Origin: Roseimarinus sediminis
GTDB lineage: Bacteria > Bacteroidota > Bacteroidia > Bacteroidales > Prolixibacteraceae
Reading direction: 5' to 3'
NCBI RefSeq assembly: GCF_050433125.1
Contig: NZ_JBNPXV010000008.1
Span: forward strand, 1-64,000
DNA: 64,000 bases
The notes beneath the pieces were generated by a model, which saw only the letters and a program-made list of their open reading frames with translations, had not been told where the DNA came from and searched no databases. Numbering within the stretch: the first letter of the stretch is position 1; each line of letters opens with the position of its first letter. The translations under genes and the position numbers were made by a program. Below, piece after piece: positions 34,118-43,889 of the stretch.

Positions 34118-35101
34118 ATGAAACAAAAGAAAATACTACTCACCGGATGCGCAGGCTTTATCGGCTCCCATTTAAGCGAAAAACTGTTGGGCATGAATTA
34201 TCAGCTGACAGGAATCGATAACTTTGATCCCTTTTATCCTGCTTCAATCAAACTGGCCAATATGGCATCCTTTAAGGATCATCCCAACTTTCGTTTCATT
34301 GAAGCCGACCTGGCCGATGCTGAAAAACTTAAACAACTTTTTCCCGAAGGAATCGACCTGGTCGTTCATTTGGCAGGGAAAGCAGGGGTGCGCCCCTCCA
34401 TTGAGGATCCGGCCGGCTATATCAGGGCCAACATTACAGCCACGCAAAATGTGCTGGAAATGATGAAGCTCCATGGGGTTTCCAGAATGGCTTTTGCTTC
34501 TTCATCGTCGGTTTACGGCAACACCAAAACAACGCCGTTTAGTGAAGCGATGGATGTTTCGAATCCCATCTCGCCTTATGCCGCCACGAAGAAAGCCTGC
34601 GAACTGATCAATTACACCGCACACTACCTTCATCATTTCAGCATTGTCAACATGCGTTTCTTCACCGTTTTTGGTCCCCGCCAGCGCCCCGATCTGGCCA
34701 TTCACAAATTTACCCGACTGATTCGCTCGGGAGCACCGGTCACCATGTTTGGCGATGGCTCAACGGCCCGCGACTACACCTACATCGACGACACCATTCA
34801 GGGCATACTGGGTGCCATCGACTACCTTTTTGCCAATGAAGATGTATATGAAACCGTAAACCTGGGCAATAATCAACCGGTTTTATTGCGCGATATGATT
34901 GCCTCGATATACAAGGCCACCGGCGAGCGGCCAAACATTGAACACCTGCCCATGCAGCCGGGCGATGTTGAAATCACCTATGCCGATATCACCCGGGCCA
35001 AACAGCTTTTCGACTATGAACCCCAGCACGATTTTGATGAAGGGATCAAAGCTTTTGTAAGCTGGTACGATGCCGGTAATGAAAAACCAACGAACCTTTA
35101 G
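34118..35101 (+). CDS. NAD-dependent epimerase, UDP-glucuronate 4-epimerase-like
   Basis: A 327-residue extended short-chain dehydrogenase. The NAD-binding loop GCAGFIGSHL is at residues 8-17 and the catalytic YxxxK occurs as YAATK (about residues 152-156), with the Ser/Thr of SSSSVYGN upstream. The DNFDPFYPASIKLANM start and FFTVFGPRQRPDLAI match UDP-glucuronate 4-epimerases, which make UDP-galacturonate for surface polysaccharides. Related specificities such as UDP-GlcNAc epimerisation cannot be excluded. It follows the LABN gene closely. Confidence 0.85.
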   Translation: MKQKKILLTGCAGFIGSHLSEKLLGMNYQLTGIDNFDPFYPASIKLANMASFKDHPNFRFIEADLADAEKLKQLFPEGIDLVVHLAGKAGVRPSIEDPAGYIRANITATQNVLEMMKLHGVSRMAFASSSSVYGNTKTTPFSEAMDVSNPISPYAATKKACELINYTAHYLHHFSIVNMRFFTVFGPRQRPDLAIHKFTRLIRSGAPVTMFGDGSTARDYTYIDDTIQGILGAIDYLFANEDVYETVNLGNNQPVLLRDMIASIYKATGERPNIEHLPMQPGDVEITYADITRAKQLFDYEPQHDFDEGIKAFVSWYDAGNEKPTNL

Positions 35102-35183
35102 TAGCTGTTACTTAAACCGAAAAGCAGCTATAGAAAGCAAAATAGGGAGCATCGCTGCCCCCTCATCTTTGTATTTGTTATGT

Positions 35184-37037
35184 TTATTGTTCCATCCAGT
35201 CACCGTTTTCACGGATGATTCTTTCCAGCTCAACAACTGCTTCGTCATGTGGAATGTGGCGCTTCAGCACTTTTTGTCCTTTGTACAAATTGACCTTGCC
35301 ACGGCCTGAACCTACAAAGCCATAATCGGCATCGCCCATTTCGCCCGGCCCGTTGACCACACAACCCATAATACCAATTTTCAGGTGTTTGAGATGTGCA
35401 AAGTGCTCTTTAATCTCACGGGTTGTTTTGTGCAAATCGAACTCGGTACGGCCACATCCGGGACAGGAGATGAATTCTGACTCAGAAATGCGCATTCGCG
35501 TAGCCTGTAGCAGGTAGAAGCTTGTATTCTTCAGGTCGGAATAAAAAATATCGTCATTCTCGTTGGTAATCAGCACCCCATCGCCATAACCGTCGATAAA
35601 GAGTCCGCCAAGGTCGGTGGCTACTTTCAACTGTAAATCCTGCAGGTTATGTTCGTTGTAGTTGGCCCAAAGCACTACCGATAGCCGGCATATAATCGAT
35701 TCGAGCAACATAAAAAAGGCCCGCATGTCGGCATAGCGGTTGGCATTTTCCGACTCAAGTAAAATGACGGCTTTTCGTTCGGCCTTCAGTTTGGTTACAA
35801 TCTCGGGGTTATCCTTGCGAAAAGCTACAAACTCCTTGCGGCTGCAGCGAATAAAGCGGTGCGTACTCTGATAGATATCGTTGTACAGATAATCTTCGAG
35901 TGTAAGGATGGGAAATTTTCGTCCCTTGCGGTTAAGCACCGATTTTCCGTCAAAATAGTAGTCGGGTTCGGTACGTCCGTTCAGGTTCGAAACTTCGAGT
36001 ATGCTGTTTTCATTTAGCGAAGCAATTACAATGGGCAAGCGGCGGTTTCCGATTTTACGCACCGGACGACCGTAACGACGTTCGTACTCAAAGGGATTGA
36101 TTTGTGCAAAAACGGGTGCTTCGATCTTTTCATGTCCTTTTCGGGCTTCGACCACCTTAATCAGCTTACGTCCGTAAGGAATTTCGTTTTCGGGCGCTTC
36201 TGTCAGCGACACCCTGATGGTATCTCCAATTCCGTCGATGAGCAGCGTACCAATTCCAACGGCCGATCGAATCCGTCCGTCGTGTCCTTCACCTGCTTCG
36301 GTGACACCAATATGGAAAGGATATTTCATGTCCTCGAGCCGCATTTTGTAGTTCATCAACCTGACGGTGTAAACCAAAATGCGCACATTCCACGACTTAA
36401 TCGAGATGACAATTTTATTCAGCCCGTGCTTCTTAAAGATGCGCAGGTATTCCATTACCGACTCCACAATTCCGGCCGGGGTATCGCCATAGCGGCTCAT
36501 GATCCGATCGGAAAGTGAACCATGGTTGGCTCCGATCCTTACAGCTGTATTATTTTCTTTACAGGTATTGATAAAAGGAAGTAAAGCCTTTTCCAGCTTG
36601 TTCAGTTCGGCCCGGTATTCCTCGTCGGTATAAATATAATGGTGAAACTGGGCACGTTTATCGTAAAAATTACCCGGATTGATCCGGACTTTAGATACGT
36701 AATGTGCAGCAATTTCGGCTACTTTAGGATTAAAGTGAACATCGGCAACAATGGGTGTCTTATAGCCCAGGCCCCTTATCTGTTCTTTTATGAACTTCAG
36801 ATTGTGGGCATCTTTGGTCGATTTTACAGCAATACGAACATAGTCGGCACCGGCCTTCACAATTTTAATAAATTGCTCAACGGTTGCCGCCGTGTCCATG
36901 GTGTCGGTATCGGTCATCGATTGTAACCTGATCGGGTTGGAAGCACCCATGGGGACTCCACCGATATCGACCTCCACGGTTTTCTCTCTCCGGTACTCTG
37001 TAAGGCTTTTACAATAATTGAAGTTCTTATCCTTCAT
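35184..37037 (-). CDS. ispG: 4-hydroxy-3-methylbut-2-enyl-diphosphate synthase
   Basis: The [4Fe-4S] enzyme of the MEP isoprenoid pathway converts MEcPP to HMBPP. Cluster ligands are in CPGCGRTEFDL and GIMGCVVNGPGEM near the C-terminus, and the TIM-barrel part begins with VDIGGVPMGASNPIRLQSMT. At 617 residues it is far longer than the ~370-residue E. coli form because of an inserted central domain (about 270-490), as in plants, chlamydiae and Bacteroidota. Single gene. Confidence 0.96.
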   Translation of the reverse strand: MKDKNFNYCKSLTEYRREKTVEVDIGGVPMGASNPIRLQSMTDTDTMDTAATVEQFIKIVKAGADYVRIAVKSTKDAHNLKFIKEQIRGLGYKTPIVADVHFNPKVAEIAAHYVSKVRINPGNFYDKRAQFHHYIYTDEEYRAELNKLEKALLPFINTCKENNTAVRIGANHGSLSDRIMSRYGDTPAGIVESVMEYLRIFKKHGLNKIVISIKSWNVRILVYTVRLMNYKMRLEDMKYPFHIGVTEAGEGHDGRIRSAVGIGTLLIDGIGDTIRVSLTEAPENEIPYGRKLIKVVEARKGHEKIEAPVFAQINPFEYERRYGRPVRKIGNRRLPIVIASLNENSILEVSNLNGRTEPDYYFDGKSVLNRKGRKFPILTLEDYLYNDIYQSTHRFIRCSRKEFVAFRKDNPEIVTKLKAERKAVILLESENANRYADMRAFFMLLESIICRLSVVLWANYNEHNLQDLQLKVATDLGGLFIDGYGDGVLITNENDDIFYSDLKNTSFYLLQATRMRISESEFISCPGCGRTEFDLHKTTREIKEHFAHLKHLKIGIMGCVVNGPGEMGDADYGFVGSGRGKVNLYKGQKVLKRHIPHDEAVVELERIIRENGDWMEQ

Positions 37038-37154
37038 AAAATATCCCCGCTTTATTGAACCAGCAAATTTAAAACTTTAGTAACAAAAAAGAAAACATCG
37101 GCTTTACAAATAAACTGACGAAATTTGGCTCAAAAATAATGTATTTTCAGGCAA

Positions 37155-37943
37155 TTAAATCGATTTGCCATCTTGCTTTTTAGAAATCATCCGATGATCG
37201 GGCACCGAAATACGAAAAAGAGACCCCTCTCCCTCTTTGGGCAGATAGGTAATCTCACCTCCCAGCAGTGTTGCAAGTCCTTTGCAAAGATTCAGATCGA
37301 GCCCCGAGCCGGCTACTTTTCTCGATTTTGATACCTCTTCTACTGTAAAACGATCAAAAAGATTGTGACGGATGGCTTCGGGGATTCCAATTCCTGTATC
37401 TTCTACCGTGAACACAATACAGCGGCCCTGATGTTCGTAATGTAGTTTGATCCATCCTTCCTTGGTAAATTTGATGGCATTATCAATCAGTTTACTCAGG
37501 ATGCGCTCTATCACTGCGGGCGATGATTCAACAATCAGTTCTTCACTAATCAGATTCTCGAGAAAAAGCTGAAGGTTTTTGGCTTCGGCTTCCTGCTTGT
37601 ATTTCACGAACAACTCATACAACAGATCATTCAAATCGAAAGCCTCGGGATAAACCTTGTATTTTCCGGAAACAATGCGGGCCAGATCGAAAACATCGTT
37701 TAGAATTGAAAGCAGCATTTGGCTACTTTCGGTAATAACACCTGCATGAGCCTTGCATTCATCGTTTAACGAATTATTTTGCATCAGCATTTCGGAAAAA
37801 CCCCAAATACCATTCAGGGGTGTTCGAATTTCATGACTTAAATTGGCAAATATGACCTTTATAAGATGATCTTTTTGAGCCAGTTCTGCTTTTAACTCTT
37901 CATTTTGTTTTCGAAATTTCTCAAGCTCTTTTGCATTGTTCAT
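37155..37943 (-). CDS. soluble sensor histidine kinase
   Basis: The 262-residue protein has no transmembrane segment. An N-terminal coiled coil (about residues 5-30) leads into HisKA with His37 in ANLSHEIRTPLNG, then HATPase_c with LIDNAIKFTKEG, VEDTGIGIPE and GSGLDLNLCKGLA (the G2 box reads GSGLDL rather than GxGLGL). There is no PAS domain, receiver or cognate regulator nearby. It may work with a separate sensor protein or be an orphan. Confidence 0.88.
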   Translation of the reverse strand: MNNAKELEKFRKQNEELKAELAQKDHLIKVIFANLSHEIRTPLNGIWGFSEMLMQNNSLNDECKAHAGVITESSQMLLSILNDVFDLARIVSGKYKVYPEAFDLNDLLYELFVKYKQEAEAKNLQLFLENLISEELIVESSPAVIERILSKLIDNAIKFTKEGWIKLHYEHQGRCIVFTVEDTGIGIPEAIRHNLFDRFTVEEVSKSRKVAGSGLDLNLCKGLATLLGGEITYLPKEGEGSLFRISVPDHRMISKKQDGKSI

Positions 37944-38043
37944 CTCAGCTTTCCCTTAATTATTGCTAAACCGGTGATTAAGCGCTGTAAGTTAAAATAA
38001 TCGCTTACAGTTTCAAAGTCTTTCGTTGCGTGTTCAATAAAAA

Positions 38044-38066
38044 AAAGCGGGCCCGGGTCCCGCTTT
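38044..38066 (-). terminator. terminator of the long uronate gene run
   Basis: AAAGCGGG (38044-38051) pairs with CCCGCTTT (38059-38066). On the minus strand it is followed by a T tract. It lies just past the stop at 38085. Confidence 0.85.
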
Positions 38067-38084
38067 CTTCTATTTTACTATTTG

Positions 38085-39335
38085 TTAGAAGTTTAAACGT
38101 TTCATGTGTCGTTCAAAAATATTCTCAAACACCTGCTTCTCGATATTGCTTTCAAATTTTTCAAGTGCCTGGTAAAAAGTTGCTCCTTTTTGAGCTGCTA
38201 CTTTATAGCCAACGTGAACAAGCTGTCGTAAGTCGGGATTAAAGTCAGCACAGCTTTGATCATGAATCAGTGCATTTCCTAATTGTTCTCCACTCCATTT
38301 GGCAACCAGATCGGCCGAAGGCAGGTTGGCCAATTTGATATCGATTACCGAAGCATAAGGAGCTGTCAGCTCTTCCATTTTCTTGTAAGCAGTGGCATAC
38401 ACCTCTTTGGCCAGTTCAAGACCTTCGCCCCCCGAAAGTGCGAGGCCTGCAATTTCTTCGAGCCAGGTAGTACCTGCCGTTTTGATATGAATGCCGGTAT
38501 CGTGTTTACGAACCAAACGACCAATTACAGGATAGATGGCAAATTTATCGCTTCCCGAGTGTACACTCAGTTTAAGGTTGTCGGGTAGTCCGAATTCACT
38601 GATGGCATGTTTAATCACCAGCAGGTCCTGCTCAAATTCCTTTTCAAACTGATTCACGTCGCCCACATAGTCAACACCCTTGTTGAAACGTCCTGAAAAG
38701 CGGGGCGCAATGGTTTGCGCAGGCACTTTGTAAGTTGCCAGTAATTTCAGAATAAAGAACAGATCGAGTGGCGATTGTGGTGTATCGGTCTCATCGCACG
38801 AAACTTCCGGCACAAAATTTCCTTCACCCTTTTTCTCCACCAGATAGCTGTATACTTTTGATGCCTCTCCCATGGCTTTCAGATAGTTTTTGGCAAAACT
38901 ATGGAGCCATGCTTCACTCACCTCAAACGATTCGTCGATACCGGGAATGCTAAGCTGACCAATGTATTTCCGGTTTTCGGCAACAAAAGCGCCTAGTTCA
39001 CCTTCAGCAGCCGCCTCGCCGATATAATCAGCCACATCGATGGTAAAAAAGTCACAGGGCTCAATAAAAGCGTCGACGTTTTTTAAATTGATGTGATCGG
39101 CATCGCAGAAATAATCACCGGTCCAGCCCAGTGCTTTGACAGCAGCATCGGCCTCAACACGTACTTCGGCAGGTTGCGTTCCAATGGTGGTATGCTCACG
39201 GTGCGACTTATTCCACACCGGGGTAATATCAAGATTTAATTGTTCTTTGGCTGCAATAAAAGCTTTCAATTGTGCTTTTCCCTGGTGTCCGAAACGGTCA
39301 CCAACACCAAATGAATATTTTCCTATTTTTCTCAT
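38085..39335 (-). CDS. uxaE: tagaturonate/fructuronate epimerase family protein
   Basis: The 416-residue protein matches the tagaturonate epimerase (UxaE) family of thermophiles and Bacteroidota, with VGDRFGHQGKAQLKA near the N-terminus and WNKSHREHTTIGTQP. It would interconvert D-tagaturonate and D-fructuronate, so that galacturonate can enter the glucuronate branch without a separate altronate pathway. That fits the absence of altronate genes here and the presence of UxaC and a mannonate oxidoreductase. Family call is from recalled similarity; I have not verified metal ligands. It is the last gene of the leftward run, 19 nt after dctM. Confidence 0.8.
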   Translation of the reverse strand: MRKIGKYSFGVGDRFGHQGKAQLKAFIAAKEQLNLDITPVWNKSHREHTTIGTQPAEVRVEADAAVKALGWTGDYFCDADHINLKNVDAFIEPCDFFTIDVADYIGEAAAEGELGAFVAENRKYIGQLSIPGIDESFEVSEAWLHSFAKNYLKAMGEASKVYSYLVEKKGEGNFVPEVSCDETDTPQSPLDLFFILKLLATYKVPAQTIAPRFSGRFNKGVDYVGDVNQFEKEFEQDLLVIKHAISEFGLPDNLKLSVHSGSDKFAIYPVIGRLVRKHDTGIHIKTAGTTWLEEIAGLALSGGEGLELAKEVYATAYKKMEELTAPYASVIDIKLANLPSADLVAKWSGEQLGNALIHDQSCADFNPDLRQLVHVGYKVAAQKGATFYQALEKFESNIEKQVFENIFERHMKRLNF

Positions 39336-39354
39336 AATTATTTAGTTTAAACTA

Positions 39355-40815
39355 TTATACTCCAAACAAACGTGGGAACCACATGCTGATTTCAGGAATG
39401 TAGGTAACCAGCAACAATGAAATAATCATTACAATGAACATCGGAATAAGTGGTTTGATCACCTTCTCGATCCTCACATTGGCCACACTGCATCCGATAA
39501 ACAAGACCGATCCAACCGGTGGAGTACACAAACCCACACTCAGGTTCAACACCATGATGATTCCGAAATGGACCGGGTCGAGTCCCAGGTTGGTTACAAT
39601 GGGTAAGAATATCGGGGTAAAAATCAGCACGGCTGGTGTCATATCCATAAATACACCAACGACCAGCAGGATAAGGTTAATCACCAGCAATATTACAAAC
39701 TTGCTGTCGCTTAAGCCCAGTAAGGCTTCGCTCACATTTTGCGGTATGTTTTCGTAGGCCATGATCCATGAAAGGCCAATACTGGCTGCAACCAGCAATA
39801 ATACGATCGAGGTTGTACGCACTGAGTTCAATATCACTTTGGGCATATCTTTTAACGAAATTTCGCCATAGAGCAAAGCCAGTATGAAAGCGTACAAAAC
39901 GGCAATGGCCGATGCTTCGGTTGCGGTAAAGAATCCGGCAACAATACCACCAATAACAATCACCAGTAAGAACAAACTGGGGATGGCATCCCATAGTATC
40001 TTAAAAGCACGTTTTGCACCCTTCGGACTTCGCTTTACCTTGCGTCCAAAAAGGAACAGGATGACACCAATAATTGCTGCCAAAGCCAGTTGAAACGAAA
40101 GGGGTGAAACGCCATTCAAATGATACATTCCAATACCCGCCATAATAATAACGGCAGTTACCAAAAATATTTTTAGCAAGGTAGTCGATACCGCCTTTAA
40201 ACCCTTTTGCTTGTAAATGAGCATACTCATGGCCATCAGCATGATGGAAACCCCGGTAAGGATTCCGGGCAGATAACCGGCAAGGAACAATGCGGTAATG
40301 GAAGCGCCTCCACTGGCTAATGAATAGACAATAAGCACATTGCTGGGAGGAATTGACAAACCGGTTGTTGCCGAAGTGATGTTCACAGCTGCACTGAAAC
40401 TTTCATCGTACCCTTCTCGCTTCATTTCACCTTTCATGATGGCGCCAATGGCCGATGCCGATGCCGCTGCTGAACCTGAGATGGCCCCGAAAAGCATGTT
40501 GGCAAAAACATTGACGAAAGCCAAACCAGCCGGCCATTTACCTACAATTACCCGGGCAAGGTTGATCAGGCGCATCGCAATGCCCCCGCTGTTCATTATG
40601 TTTCCTGCCAGAATAAAAAACGGGATGGCAAGCAGGGTAAAACTATCGAGCCCCGTCCCCATGGTGTGTGCAAAAGTTGTTAATGCCGGGATGAAATCAA
40701 TACTGACCAACATGGTCAGTATACCTGCGATTCCGATACTGAAAGCAATCGGAACACCAAGCACCAGCAAAACAACAAAACTCACTACCAATATTATGAT
40801 TCCAAGAAATTCCAT
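39355..40815 (-). CDS. dctM: TRAP transporter large permease (DctM)
   Basis: The 486-residue inner-membrane protein has 12 or more hydrophobic helices. DctM signatures are PFFILAGNIMNSGGIAMRLINLAR, FGAISGSAAASASAIGAIM and FMDMTPAVLIFTPIFLPI. It drives Na+- or H+-coupled import with DctQ, fed by DctP. At 486 residues it is longer than the usual ~430, with extra helices in the middle (about 215-290). It follows dctQ in the same run. Confidence 0.95.
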   Translation of the reverse strand: MEFLGIIILVVSFVVLLVLGVPIAFSIGIAGILTMLVSIDFIPALTTFAHTMGTGLDSFTLLAIPFFILAGNIMNSGGIAMRLINLARVIVGKWPAGLAFVNVFANMLFGAISGSAAASASAIGAIMKGEMKREGYDESFSAAVNITSATTGLSIPPSNVLIVYSLASGGASITALFLAGYLPGILTGVSIMLMAMSMLIYKQKGLKAVSTTLLKIFLVTAVIIMAGIGMYHLNGVSPLSFQLALAAIIGVILFLFGRKVKRSPKGAKRAFKILWDAIPSLFLLVIVIGGIVAGFFTATEASAIAVLYAFILALLYGEISLKDMPKVILNSVRTTSIVLLLVAASIGLSWIMAYENIPQNVSEALLGLSDSKFVILLVINLILLVVGVFMDMTPAVLIFTPIFLPIVTNLGLDPVHFGIIMVLNLSVGLCTPPVGSVLFIGCSVANVRIEKVIKPLIPMFIVMIISLLLVTYIPEISMWFPRLFGV

Positions 40816-40845
40816 ATTTATATGATTAAATCTGTCAGGCAGATA

Positions 40846-41319
40846 TTATTTCTTCTTTTTAATATTCTTTCTAATAATTTCATTTGAATAATATGCCATC
40901 AGCAAACCACTTATTGGCAATACCAGATAAACATATCCCAAAGGAAGTCGTAAGGCCGACGAAGCAACATCGAGCTGAAAGCGGGTAATTGAAAGCCAAA
41001 GTCCACCAACTACCAGCACCAGGACGGCAAATAACAGAATCACCAGATTGATAATAATAATCATTACACGCTGCCGTTCGGGGCTTGAGCGCTGCAACAG
41101 CAAATCGATGGCCAGATGTTCCTGCTTGCCGTGTACATAAGCAGCTCCCAACATGCCTACCCATATTAAAAGAAAGCCTGCCAGCTCATCGGTGAATGAG
41201 CTTGGAGACGCAAATACGTATCGGCTGATAACCTGCCACAGCACGTCTATTACCAGAACACTCAGGAAAATTATCACTGCATATTCCAGTATCTTGTCAA
41301 TTTTTTCTCTTATTGTCAT
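40846..41319 (-). CDS. dctQ: TRAP transporter small permease (DctQ)
   Basis: A 157-residue four-helix membrane protein with the DctQ core SSFTDELAGFLLIWVGMLGAAYVHGKQEHLAIDLL. It associates with DctM as the membrane part of the tripartite uptake system. The gap to dctP is 3 nt. Confidence 0.93.
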   Translation of the reverse strand: MTIREKIDKILEYAVIIFLSVLVIDVLWQVISRYVFASPSSFTDELAGFLLIWVGMLGAAYVHGKQEHLAIDLLLQRSSPERQRVMIIIINLVILLFAVLVLVVGGLWLSITRFQLDVASSALRLPLGYVYLVLPISGLLMAYYSNEIIRKNIKKKK

Positions 41320-41322
41320 AAC

Positions 41323-42318
41323 CTAGTCCTCAACTGCTTTAATTCGTTGAATCAAATCGTACAACTCTGGTTTCGAGCGATAGGATTCAATCATTGGTTC
41401 AACTTTTTTGGCAAACGGTGCTTTGTCGGGATAATTGATCACAACACCTGCTTCCTGTACTTTTTCCAGCGATTCTTTTTCCGATTGGGCCCACACCTTA
41501 CGCTGACTGGGGACCGACTCGTCGGCTGCCTGCTGGAGCCACTTTTTTTCCTGCTCAGTCAGTTTGTTCCAAACAACGGTACTAACAATGAGTACGTCGG
41601 GAACCATGGTGTGCTCGTTCAACGAATAGTATTTACAAACTTCGTAGTGGTGCGAAGTGTACAAACTGGGAGGATTGTTTTCGGCTCCGTCGACAACACC
41701 GCTTTGCAGGGCGGTGTACAATTCACCCCACGAAATCGGGGTAGGAGATCCTCCCATGGCGCGCACCAGTCCCATTGCTGTCTGACTTTTCATCACACGC
41801 AGTTTAAGACCTTGTAAGTCGTCGGGTGTTTCAATTGGTTTATTCAGGGTATAGAAACTTCGTGCTCCTGCATCGTAGAAGCATAAACCACGAACTTTGT
41901 ATTTTTCGGTGCTCAATAAAAGCTCTTTGCCAATTTCTCCGTCCAATACATTGAACGAATGCTGCCTCGAACGAAAAATATAGGGCAGTCCCAATACCTG
42001 AAAGTTATCGGTAAAACTTTCCAAAACGGCTGCCGATACCTTTGTAATGGCAAGACTTCCAATTTGCAACATTTCAACATTTTGCTGCTCAGAGCCCAAC
42101 TGACCACTGGGATAGATCTCAATTTCCATTTTTCCTTCCGAAATCTCATCAAGCCGTTTGGCCATTTCAACCATCCCCTTATGTACTGGGTGGCTGGGTT
42201 CCAATCCGTGAGCCAGTTTCAAAACGGTATGTTCTTCTTGAACCTGGCAGCCCGTAAAGAAAAACAGGATCAGGGGAAGGATCAGAAGATAATTTGACAA
42301 ATTTAGATTTTTAGACAT
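41323..42318 (-). CDS. dctP: TRAP transporter solute-binding lipoprotein (DctP)
   Basis: The 331-residue protein has a lipobox at residues 20-24 (FFTGC), so it is lipid-anchored rather than freely soluble. The ligand region contains LRVMKSQTAMGLVRAMGGSPTPISWGELYTALQSGVVDGAENNP, with the conserved Arg that binds the substrate carboxylate. Because it stands with uronate-catabolic genes, hexuronates such as galacturonate or glucuronate are the likely ligands. Confidence 0.93.
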   Translation of the reverse strand: MSKNLNLSNYLLILPLILFFFTGCQVQEEHTVLKLAHGLEPSHPVHKGMVEMAKRLDEISEGKMEIEIYPSGQLGSEQQNVEMLQIGSLAITKVSAAVLESFTDNFQVLGLPYIFRSRQHSFNVLDGEIGKELLLSTEKYKVRGLCFYDAGARSFYTLNKPIETPDDLQGLKLRVMKSQTAMGLVRAMGGSPTPISWGELYTALQSGVVDGAENNPPSLYTSHHYEVCKYYSLNEHTMVPDVLIVSTVVWNKLTEQEKKWLQQAADESVPSQRKVWAQSEKESLEKVQEAGVVINYPDKAPFAKKVEPMIESYRSKPELYDLIQRIKAVED

Positions 42319-42342
42319 TCAACTTTGCTTTTTAATTGTAAT

Positions 42343-42375
42343 ATCCGGGAACAACAAAGATCGTCATTCCCGGAT
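42343..42375. terminator. hairpin between gnd and dctP
   Basis: ATCCGGGA (42343-42350) pairs with TCCCGGAT (42368-42375) around a 17-nt loop. The T tract is short (TTTT on the plus strand), so it may be an attenuating or processing structure within the run rather than a full terminator. Confidence 0.4.
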
Positions 42376-42405
42376 TTTAAAACAGATACATAAATTGTAA
42401 TTCAA

Positions 42406-43860
42406 TTATGCATTATAAGTAGAAGAGGCAGTATCGCCTCCGCGTCCGGTCCAGTTGGTATGGAAGAATTCGCCACGGGGCTTATCGATCCGTTCGTAGG
42501 TGTGAGCTCCAAAGTAATCGCGCTGGGCCTGCAGCAGGTTGGCTGGCAAGCGCTCGCTGCGGAAACCGTCGAAATAAGCCAAAGCTGACGACAGGGCAGG
42601 TACAGGAATTCCATTGGCCACAGCAGCCTGAATAACCCTGCGCCATCCGGCCTGAGCTGCTTCAATTTTTCCTTTGAAATAATCGTCGAGCAAAAGGTTC
42701 TCGAGCCCCGGATTTTTATCAAATGCTTTCTTGATATCGCCAAGGAAGGCAGAGCGGATAATGCAACCACCGCGCCACATCAGTGCAATTCCACCGTAAT
42801 TCAGGTCCCATTTGTATTCTTTTGCCGCTTCGCTCATCAGGTTGTAACCCTGGGCATACGATACCATTTTAGCACCAAGCAGTGCACTTTCAAGGTCATT
42901 GATAAACTGTTCCCTGTCACCTTCAAATTGAACGGCAGGACCATTCAGTACTTTTGACGCTTTTACACGCAGGTCTTTTTGTGATGAAAGTATCCGTGAA
43001 AAAACAGCTTCACCAATCAGGGTCAATGGAGCACCCACATCGAGGGCCGCAATTCCGGTCCATTTACCGGTTCCTTTTTGCCCTGCAGTATCAAGAATTT
43101 TTTCTACCAGAGGTGAACCATCTTCATCTTTGTATCCGAGAATATCGCGGGTAATTTCGATGAGGTAGGAATCGAGCACACCCTCATTCCAACGGGCAAA
43201 CACATCATGCATTTCGTCGTGTGTCAGTCCGAGCATTTCATTCATAACCTGGTAGGCTTCGGTAATGATTTGCATGTCGCCATACTCAATTCCGTTGTGT
43301 ACCATTTTCACAAAGTGGCCTGCACCATCTTGTCCAACCCAGTCGCAACAAGGACTTCCGTCTTCCACCTTGGCAGCAACCGCCTGGAAAATATCTTTAA
43401 CATGTGGCCATGCAGCATCCGATCCGCCTGGCATCATCGAAGGACCTTTGAGGGCTCCTTCTTCACCGCCCGAAACGCCGGTTCCGATAAAAAGCTTTCC
43501 TTTGCTTTCAACATATTTGGTGCGGCGAATGGTATCGGGGAAATGCGAATTCCCACCATCGATAATGATGTCGCCTTCTTCAAGGTGAGGAAGAATGAGG
43601 TCGATAAAGTCATCGACCGGTTTGCCGGCTTTCACCAGCATCATCACCTTACGGGGACGTTCGAGTGAAGCACAGAGTTCCTCAATTGAATGAGCTCCGA
43701 TAAAGTTTTTTCCGGCACCACGACCGTTCATAAATTTATCTACCTTATCGACAGTACGGTTAAACACTGCCACGGTAAAACCTTTGCTTTCCATGTTCAG
43801 CACCAGGTTTTCACCCATTACTGCCAAACCAATTAAACCGATATCTGCTTTTTTATTCAT
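42406..43860 (-). CDS. gnd: 6-phosphogluconate dehydrogenase, decarboxylating
   Basis: Oxidises 6-phosphogluconate to ribulose-5-phosphate and CO2. The Rossmann loop GLAVMGENLVLNM is at residues 11-23; the substrate-site motifs GTGVSGGEEGALKGPSMMPGG and HNGIEYGDMQ are present. The 484-residue length is that of the dimeric long form. Its location within a uronate locus suggests coupling to sugar-acid metabolism rather than the usual zwf neighbourhood. Confidence 0.96.
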   Translation of the reverse strand: MNKKADIGLIGLAVMGENLVLNMESKGFTVAVFNRTVDKVDKFMNGRGAGKNFIGAHSIEELCASLERPRKVMMLVKAGKPVDDFIDLILPHLEEGDIIIDGGNSHFPDTIRRTKYVESKGKLFIGTGVSGGEEGALKGPSMMPGGSDAAWPHVKDIFQAVAAKVEDGSPCCDWVGQDGAGHFVKMVHNGIEYGDMQIITEAYQVMNEMLGLTHDEMHDVFARWNEGVLDSYLIEITRDILGYKDEDGSPLVEKILDTAGQKGTGKWTGIAALDVGAPLTLIGEAVFSRILSSQKDLRVKASKVLNGPAVQFEGDREQFINDLESALLGAKMVSYAQGYNLMSEAAKEYKWDLNYGGIALMWRGGCIIRSAFLGDIKKAFDKNPGLENLLLDDYFKGKIEAAQAGWRRVIQAAVANGIPVPALSSALAYFDGFRSERLPANLLQAQRDYFGAHTYERIDKPRGEFFHTNWTGRGGDTASSTYNA

Positions 43861-43889
43861 AATTTGTAGTTCTTATATTGCTAATGGTT

